Of a stretch of 42,229 nt of DNA, positions 37,545-42,229 are shown one piece after another. The DNA comes from an uncultured Gemmatimonadota bacterium (GTDB taxonomy: Bacteria > Gemmatimonadota > Gemmatimonadetes > Gemmatimonadales > Gemmatimonadaceae), in assembly GCA_946479895.1 (NCBI GenBank), contig CAMLHT010000002.1, positions 1-42,229 on the forward strand, read 5' to 3'. Both the position numbers and the translations under genes were made by a program. Below the pieces are notes generated by a model that saw only the letters and a list, made by a program, of their open reading frames with translations, was not told the DNA's origin and made no database searches. The number at the start of each line of letters is the position of its first letter. The stretch's first letter is position 1.

Positions 37545-38227
37545 CGGGCCGTGTCGTCCACGACCTGCCCGTCGCGCATGTGGACGACGCGACGGGCCGC
37601 GCGGGCCAGGTTCTCGTCGTGCGTCACGACGATCACCGTGGTGCCGTCCGCGTTGAGGCGACCGAGCAGCGCGATTACGTCCGCCCCCGTGGCGGCGTCC
37701 AGCTCACCGGTCGGCTCGTCGGCCAGCAGCAGCGCGGGCCGGTTGGCGAGTGCACGCGCGATCGCCACCCGCTGCTGCTCCCCACCAGACATCTGCGCCG
37801 GACGGTGATCCGTGCGCCCGGCGAGCCCCACGTAGGCGAGGAGCTCCCAGGCGCGGGCCCGGCGCTCGACTCGCTTCATCCCCGCTTCGGCCATCGGCAG
37901 CTCGACGTTCTCCGCCGCCGAGAGCGCGGGCATGAGGTAGAACCGCTGAAAGACGAAGCCGATGTTGCGGAGGCGGAAGCGCGTCGCATCCGCGTCGCGC
38001 ATCTGGTCCACCCGCTCCCCGTTCACCGTCACCGTGCCCGTCGTCGGCTGGTCGACCACGCCGATGAGGTGGAGCAGGGTGGATTTCCCGCAGCCCGACG
38101 GCCCGACGATCGCGACGTACTCGCCGGCGCCGATCTCGAGCGACACGCCTCGCACCGCGTGAACGTCCTCGCCGCCCATGTGGTAGTCACGGCGCACGCC
38201 GGCGAGGCTCACGACGGACTTCTTCAT
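37541..38227 (-). CDS. ABC transporter ATP-binding protein (MacB/LolD/AttE type)
   Basis: A 228-residue ATPase of the LolD/MacB/AttE group, whose partners are FtsX-like permeases and which usually drives envelope work rather than classical transport. Walker A GPSGCGKST (42-50), Q-loop Gln94, signature SGGEQQ (147-152), Walker B ending in ADEP (169-172, Glu171) and switch His203 are all intact, so it should be active. It overlaps the permease gene upstream and the AttH-fusion gene downstream by four bases each. Confidence 0.94.
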   Translation of the reverse strand: MKKSVVSLAGVRRDYHMGGEDVHAVRGVSLEIGAGEYVAIVGPSGCGKSTLLHLIGVVDQPTTGTVTVNGERVDQMRDADATRFRLRNIGFVFQRFYLMPALSAAENVELPMAEAGMKRVERRARAWELLAYVGLAGRTDHRPAQMSGGEQQRVAIARALANRPALLLADEPTGELDAATGADVIALLGRLNADGTTVIVVTHDENLARAARRVVHMRDGQVVDDTAR

Positions 38228-39384
38228 CCGATGGCCTCCTCGCGAAGGGTGGCGGCGATCGGCAGGCGGGCGGCACGCGCGGCGGGGTAGATACCCGCGA
38301 GAACGCCGGCCACCACGAGCAGCCCCAGCGCCTGCCAGGCATCGCGCGGCTCGAACAGGAAGAAATCGATCGCCGCGGGCAAGCCCGGGAACGTGGCGAG
38401 GATGGAATTCAGGTAGCGCGCGGTCACCAGGCCCAGGCCGAGGCCGAGGGTACCGCCTGCCATCATGAGGACCAGCCCCTCGGTGGCGATGCGCCGGACG
38501 ATGCCTGCCCGCGTCACGCCGATCGCGCGCAGCACCGCGATCTCGCCGATGCGCTCGTTCACTGAGACGGTGACGATCGTCGTGACGAGCAGAAAGCCCA
38601 CCGCGAAGCTGACGGCGCCGAGGATGACGGCGAGCTGGCGGAAGTAGCTCAGCCGCTGGTCGACCTGGGCGATGGCGGTCTCGATCGAGATGGCGCTGAC
38701 GCCCGGCAGGCTGGCCTCCATGGCCCGACGCTTTGCCTCCACGTCGACACCGTCGCGCACCCGCACCATGAACAGCGACACGCGATCGCGGCGCTGATCG
38801 GACATCGCCTGCATCGTCTCCAGTGGCATCGCCGCGCCGCGCTGCCCGGACGCCATGTAGAGGAAGCGGGCCCTGCCCACGACGCTCACGGTCCGGCGTC
38901 CCAGCAGCTGGCGCAATTGCGGATCGTAGGCCGCGCCGACGGTGAGCGTGTCGCCGATGCGGGCCGAAAGTGCGCCGAGGAAGTCGCCGCTCATCACGAT
39001 CTCGTTGGCCGCTGCGGGATCGCGGCCCTCGAGCAGCTCGTAGTCGCCCTGGACCGCGGGATGCAGGCCGAGCACGGCGCCGGAGATGGTGGTGTCGCCG
39101 CGCACGACGTGCAGCTGCCCGCCCAGCACCGGACTTACCGCGCTCACCTCCGGATCGGCCGCGAGCGTCGCGGTGATCGCCCCGGCCCCGCCGAGGGTCG
39201 CCTCGGTGTCGAAGGGCAGCGTCCCGCGCGGCGCGAGGCGAATCTGGTATCCGCGCGAGACGAGCAGCTCGCGGAAGGACGCGCGCATGCCGCTGGAGAG
39301 CATCACCATGTCGAGCAGCATCGCCGCCGACACGGCGACTCCGGCGATGGCGAGCAGGGTCCGTCCGCGCCGCGCGAAACGCAT
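38224..39384 (-). CDS. FtsX/MacB-family ABC permease (AttF/AttG type)
   Basis: A 386-residue permease with the complete FtsX layout: helix 1 (about 9-30), a periplasmic MacB-PCD-like domain (about 40-245), and three C-terminal helices (about 250-275, 300-330 and 345-368), with the coupling motif 'NERIGEIAVLRAIGVTRAGIVRRI' between helices. It lacks the long PCD of MacB itself and fits the AttF/AttG group. Its ATG overlaps the previous permease's stop by one base (TGATG), and its stop overlaps the ATPase ATG. It should pair with the shorter permease as a heterodimer. Confidence 0.9.
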   Translation of the reverse strand: MRFARRGRTLLAIAGVAVSAAMLLDMVMLSSGMRASFRELLVSRGYQIRLAPRGTLPFDTEATLGGAGAITATLAADPEVSAVSPVLGGQLHVVRGDTTISGAVLGLHPAVQGDYELLEGRDPAAANEIVMSGDFLGALSARIGDTLTVGAAYDPQLRQLLGRRTVSVVGRARFLYMASGQRGAAMPLETMQAMSDQRRDRVSLFMVRVRDGVDVEAKRRAMEASLPGVSAISIETAIAQVDQRLSYFRQLAVILGAVSFAVGFLLVTTIVTVSVNERIGEIAVLRAIGVTRAGIVRRIATEGLVLMMAGGTLGLGLGLVTARYLNSILATFPGLPAAIDFFLFEPRDAWQALGLLVVAGVLAGIYPAARAARLPIAATLREEAIG

Positions 39385-40202
39385 CAGCGACCGATGAGGG
39401 CGAGAGGCCGCTGCGCGACGAGTCGCCGCGCGGCGAGATAACCCGCGGCGAGGCCGAGGGCCACCGACAGGCCGACGGCGAGGACGACGATGCCCGGCGT
39501 GATCAGCGAGAACGCCAGCGGCGTGCGATATACTCCCTGGTAGTGCCAGTTCACGATCGCCGAGGTGATCGCGCCCAGCCCGATCCCGGCGACGCTCCCG
39601 AGGATCGAGATGACCGCGGCCTCGACCATCACCGACGCGATGACGGTGCGCCTGGAGATTCCCATCAGCCGGAGCGCCGCCACGTCGCGTCGCCGCTCCT
39701 CGACCTTGAGGAGCATGATGCAGAGCAGGAAGATCGCGCTGGCGACGATTGTGATCACGCCGATGGCGCGGTGGAAGCGGCTGACGACGAGAAACGTCTT
39801 CGACGTCCGGACGGCGATCTCCCGCGAGGGATACGCCTGGAAGCCGAACGCCGCCGCATTGATGTCGCGGACGGCGGCATCGAGGCGACCCGGCCTGGCG
39901 CTGACCGCGAACCGATCCACCCGGTCGCCGTAGCCGGCGATTTCCTGGAGGTCGCCGAGGTGCATGCGGACGTGATATTCGCCGCGGGCGATCTCCGACG
40001 GATCGGTGCCGCGGGCAGTGATCGCGGCGATCACCGCCGAATCCGATGGAGCGGATGGGTCGCTGCCCAGCCTGATGCGGTCGCCGGGACGGAGTCCGGC
40101 ATCGGCGGCCAGCCGCTCGTCGATCGCCATCGATCGCAGCGGCCGCGAAGGGGGAGCCGAGTCTATTCCCTGTTGGAGCAGCAGGAGCGCCAGGACGAGC
40201 AC
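39384..40202 (-). CDS. Short FtsX-family ABC permease with reduced N-terminus
   Basis: A 272-residue FtsX permease. The C-terminal three helices are normal (about 142-165, 190-215, 232-258) with 'ERRRDVAALRLMGISRRTVIASVMV' as coupling helix. The N-terminal part is short: only about nine hydrophobic residues follow the GTG start, then a truncated periplasmic domain ('AIDERLAADAGLRPGDRIRLGSD'). A normal first helix and the first half of the periplasmic domain are missing; strikingly, such a segment sits at the front of the AttH fusion in the same operon. An upstream non-AUG start is possible but not needed. First gene of the ABC operon. Confidence 0.82.
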   Translation of the reverse strand: MLVLALLLLQQGIDSAPPSRPLRSMAIDERLAADAGLRPGDRIRLGSDPSAPSDSAVIAAITARGTDPSEIARGEYHVRMHLGDLQEIAGYGDRVDRFAVSARPGRLDAAVRDINAAAFGFQAYPSREIAVRTSKTFLVVSRFHRAIGVITIVASAIFLLCIMLLKVEERRRDVAALRLMGISRRTVIASVMVEAAVISILGSVAGIGLGAITSAIVNWHYQGVYRTPLAFSLITPGIVVLAVGLSVALGLAAGYLAARRLVAQRPLALIGR

Positions 40203-40213
40203 ACGGAAATGTA
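40203..40213 (-). promoter_or_regulatory. Possible -10 box TACATT, leaderless type, of the ABC operon
   Basis: On the minus strand TACATT (40213-40208) ends five bases before the GTG at 40202. No Shine-Dalgarno motif at proper distance. Weak alone, but it fits the spacing seen elsewhere in the window. Confidence 0.3.
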
Positions 40214-40241
40214 TCTCACCCGGCGGCCGTCCGGCCGGCGC

Positions 40242-40634
40242 CTAGCCGTTCCGGATGGTCGAAAGCGCCGCGCGCGTTTCCTCGAGCGTGTACGACGGCT
40301 CGGCCAGCGCCTTCGCGCCACGCTTGAACAGCACGGCAGCGACGATCAACTCGAGGATGCCCGTCACCAGCGCGCCCACCCACATGTGGCCATTCGCCAG
40401 CCGCCCGATGAGCGTCACCATCAGCAGCGTCATCGCGACGAGGGCCACGGTCCCGATCCCGAACGCCAGCGCCAGGCGGATTCCCCCGCGGCCGGCCGCC
40501 TTCACGTTCTCCTTCGTCTCGATCTTCGCGAGACGGATCTCGTCGGATACCAGGCGCTTGCCGTCATCGGTAAGGCGGCGGATGAGATCGGGAATCCCCG
40601 CGTCGGGGTCGATGTGCAACGGATTGGCGGCCAC
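40242..40634 (-). CDS. Phage holin family / holin-X-like (YqjE-type) membrane protein
   Basis: A 130-residue protein with a charged N-terminal helix ('IPDLIRRLTDDGKRLVSDEIRLAKIETKENV', about 10-45) and two hydrophobic helices (about 52-74 and 80-103). This layout is that of the Actinobacterial Holin-X/YqjE group, small inner-membrane proteins of chromosomal origin; despite the name, no phage genes are near. The GTG at 40634 has a GGAG ribosome site eight bases upstream and was preferred over an ATG at 40679. It lies 39 bases before the ABC operon and 55 bases behind the DtxR-type gene, all on one strand. Confidence 0.78.
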   Translation of the reverse strand: MAANPLHIDPDAGIPDLIRRLTDDGKRLVSDEIRLAKIETKENVKAAGRGGIRLALAFGIGTVALVAMTLLMVTLIGRLANGHMWVGALVTGILELIVAAVLFKRGAKALAEPSYTLEETRAALSTIRNG

Positions 40635-40689
40635 GTGTCCTTCTCCTCGATTGCCCTGTTCGGCGCCGACTTCGGGCAAAGACCGTTCC

Positions 40690-41388
40690 CTACTTCGGGC
40701 GGCGACCGGCGGAGGGCGCGACGAAGATGTGGCGGGCGAGCTCCGGCCCGATGACGCGCCGCTTCCCGCCCACCTTCACCGTGATGGGCCCATCATATGG
40801 CTCACGGGAGACCAGCTCGACCTCGGCACCGATGGCCATTCCGAGATTCGAGAGATACCGGAGCCGCTCCCCGTCGCGATCGCCGACCCGCGCGATGCGC
40901 GCCTGCGCCCCGTCGGCGAGCTCGGCCAGGGCGGACAGCTCGGGCTCGGCGCCCATCGTCCCTTCGCGCGTGGGAATGGGGGCGCCGTGCGGATCGGTCT
41001 CGGGCTCGCCGATCGCCGCCGCCATGCGATCGATGAGCTCGTCCGAGGCCGCGTGCTCGAGCCGCTCCGCTTCGTCATGCACCCGGTCCCAGGGATAGCC
41101 GAGCGCCTGGGTGAGGTAGGACTCGATGACGCGATGGCGGCGAATGGTGCGCAGCGCCGCGCGTCGCCCTTCGCGGGTGAGCTGCACGCCCTTGTAGGGC
41201 GCGTGGGTCACGAGGCCCTGCCCCGAGAGCCGTCGGATCATGCCGCTGACCGACGGGGCGGCGATGCCCAGCGCCGCGGCGATCTCGTTCGTGCCGGCGA
41301 CGCCGCCGCGCAGCTCGAGCTCGTAGATCACCTTGAGATAGTCCTCGACCGGACCGGTGAGCTCCGGCAGCGCCCGCTCCGCCGTCAC
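40690..41388 (-). CDS. DtxR/MntR-family metal-dependent transcription regulator
   Basis: A 232-residue regulator. The winged-helix DNA-binding domain (1-75, 'VEDYLKVIYELE' then 'TNEIAAALGIAAPSVSGMIRRLSGQGLV') is followed by the metal-binding dimerisation domain (about 76-145, 'RRHRVIESYLTQALGYPWDRVHDEAERLEHAASDELIDRM'). The C-terminal SH3-like FeoA domain (about 155-225) makes it longer than Bacillus MntR and like IdeR/DtxR. In the presence of Mn2+ or Fe2+ such proteins repress metal uptake genes. Its place behind mntH and usp argues for manganese. The GTG start overlaps the usp stop by four bases. Confidence 0.92.
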   Translation of the reverse strand: MTAERALPELTGPVEDYLKVIYELELRGGVAGTNEIAAALGIAAPSVSGMIRRLSGQGLVTHAPYKGVQLTREGRRAALRTIRRHRVIESYLTQALGYPWDRVHDEAERLEHAASDELIDRMAAAIGEPETDPHGAPIPTREGTMGAEPELSALAELADGAQARIARVGDRDGERLRYLSNLGMAIGAEVELVSREPYDGPITVKVGGKRRVIGPELARHIFVAPSAGRRPK

Positions 41389-41846
41389 TTCGCCTTTTCC
41401 GCCCTGGGAATGTGGGAAGGCTCACGATCGCCGCGCACGAGGAGCACGGGGATGCGTGAAAGGTGCCGCACTTCGTTCGCCACGCTGCCGTAGATGACGT
41501 CCTTGATGAACCGGTGGCCGTGCGTGGACATCGCGATGAGATCGCACCCTTCGCGTTCGGCCGCGGCGGCGATCTCCTTGCCGGGATCACCGCCGGCGAG
41601 CAGGCATTCGGCGTCGATGCCGTCGCGCTCCAGCTCGTCGCAGACGCGCTCGAGGTATTCGCGGTCGGACTTCATCTCCTCCGACTCGCGCAGGGTGAGC
41701 TGGTTGGCGTTCCGCGCCGCCCATCCGTCGGCGACGTGCATGCAGACCACGGAGCCGCCGCTGAGCTTCGCGAGCTGGCGCACGTGGGCCACGATCGCGT
41801 GGTCGGTGTCGGTGTTCTCGAGGGGGACGAGGATGCGCTTGTACAT
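41385..41846 (-). CDS. Universal stress protein (UspA family)
   Basis: A 153-residue single-domain UspA protein. 'YKRILVPLENTDTDHAIV' at the N-terminus and the nucleotide loop 'GGDPGKEIAAAAE' plus 'MSTHGHRFIKDVIYGSVANEV' (106-126; Gly-2x-Gly-9x-Gly-Ser pattern in near-standard form) suggest an ATP-binding member. It overlaps mntH by one base (TGATG) and the DtxR-type gene by four, so it is made together with the manganese importer and its regulator. A role in metal or oxidative stress is inferred from this context. Confidence 0.92.
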   Translation of the reverse strand: MYKRILVPLENTDTDHAIVAHVRQLAKLSGGSVVCMHVADGWAARNANQLTLRESEEMKSDREYLERVCDELERDGIDAECLLAGGDPGKEIAAAAEREGCDLIAMSTHGHRFIKDVIYGSVANEVRHLSRIPVLLVRGDREPSHIPRAEKAK

Positions 41847-42229
41847 CAGGCGAGCCATTCGCGGACGGTGGAGATCAGGAGCCACGCGTTGAGCGAGGCG
41901 ATGATGAACGCGATGAGGTACGCCAGGGCCTTGAGCCAGCCGGGATTGGCGAAGTCACCCATCTTCTTCCGGTCGGAGGTGAACATCACCAGGGGGAACA
42001 CCGCGAACGAGAGCTGCAAGCTGAGGATCACCTGGCTGAGGATGAGCAGTCGCGCGGTGCCGCTTTCGCCGTACAAGATGGCCACGATCGCCGCCGGCAC
42101 AATGGCGATCATGCGCGTGATGAGGCGGCGCAGCCAGGGCCGGATCCGGATGTTCAGGAACCCTTCCATCACGATCTGGCCGGCGAGCGTGCCCGTCAGC
42201 GTGGAGTTCTGCCCCGAGGCCAGCAGCGC
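41846..42229 (-). CDS. mntH: Nramp-type divalent metal transporter, C-terminal part (window edge)
   Basis: The 3' end of a gene that continues past the window. The 127 visible residues start with '[29 protein letters not shown]', the helix 8-9 signature of MntH/Nramp proton-coupled Mn2+/Fe2+ importers, followed by helices at '[19 protein letters not shown]', '[26 protein letters not shown]' and the last helix '[20 protein letters not shown]'. The gene forms an operon with the universal stress protein and the DtxR/MntR-type regulator, an autoregulated manganese module by inference. The start and the metal-binding helix 1 and 6 motifs are outside the window. Confidence 0.93.
   Translation of the reverse strand, partial: ALLASGQNSTLTGTLAGQIVMEGFLNIRIRPWLRRLITRMIAIVPAAIVAILYGESGTARLLILSQVILSLQLSFAVFPLVMFTSDRKKMGDFANPGWLKALAYLIAFIIASLNAWLLISTVREWLA

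Noticed and set aside
40242..40634. Prophage remnant indicated by the holin-like gene
   Set aside because: The holin-X/YqjE group is chromosomal in many bacteria, and no other phage gene is in the window.

Overview
The window is high-GC bacterial chromosome, densely coded, with no phage, transposase, integrase or CRISPR array. The best fit is a soil- or sediment-type member of the Gemmatimonadota. This is an inference from GC content, many secreted or outer-membrane proteins of unknown role, a DUF5916 protein, a KGG stress protein, mixed leaderless and Shine-Dalgarno starts, and signal peptides followed by glutamine. No rRNA or ribosomal protein gene is present to prove it.

Layout. 1-4.4 kb: a small membrane protein, two lipoproteins (minus strand), and a TonB-receptor-like outer-membrane protein with a small partner (plus strand). 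4.4-9.1 kb: a cytochrome c lipoprotein, tRNA-Gln(CTG) with a degenerate three-copy repeat behind it, a large lipoprotein, a periplasmic TPR protein and tRNA-Ala(CGC). 9.1-15.6 kb: a threonine/serine dehydratase-like enzyme, a first MgtE magnesium transporter, a KGG stress protein, a short-chain dehydrogenase, ribonuclease Z, a DUF2203 protein and an acyl-CoA thioesterase. 15.6-20.8 kb: a DUF4015-type glycoside hydrolase-like lipoprotein, then a tightly overlapped minus-strand operon (3-hydroxyisobutyrate-dehydrogenase-like gene broken by an in-frame TGA, class V aminotransferase, APC permease), then a divergent copper-chaperone-like gene. 20.9-28.7 kb: a large DUF5916 outer-membrane protein, a second MgtE followed by another metallochaperone, an ATP-grasp ligase next to an HEAGH metallopeptidase, and a beta-propeller protein. 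28.7-34.9 kb: a long acyl-CoA dehydrogenase and a four-gene overlapped operon (DUF72, histidine-rich multi-pass membrane protein, a membrane protein with two FAHLHP motifs, SURF1). 35-40.2 kb: a glycine-zipper protein and an AttEFGH-type ABC operon in which the AttH/CrtC-like domain is joined to an FtsX/MacB permease N-terminus. 40.2-42.2 kb: a holin-X-like membrane protein and a manganese-homeostasis operon (mntH cut by the window edge, universal stress protein, DtxR/MntR regulator).

Three window-wide patterns stand out. (1) At least nine starts lie 4-7 bases behind a TAnnnT box and lack a Shine-Dalgarno sequence, which suggests many leaderless mRNAs. (2) Six secreted proteins with recognisable signal peptidase I sites all place glutamine directly after the predicted cut, like the Bacteroidetes 'Q-rule' (N-terminal pyroglutamate). 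(3) Several intergenic gaps are filled with seven-base tandem repeats, and one such array supplies the last codons of ribonuclease Z. The most unusual gene sets are the DUF72/His-rich membrane/FAHLHP/SURF1 operon, the permease-AttH fusion, and the ATP-grasp/metallopeptidase pair.
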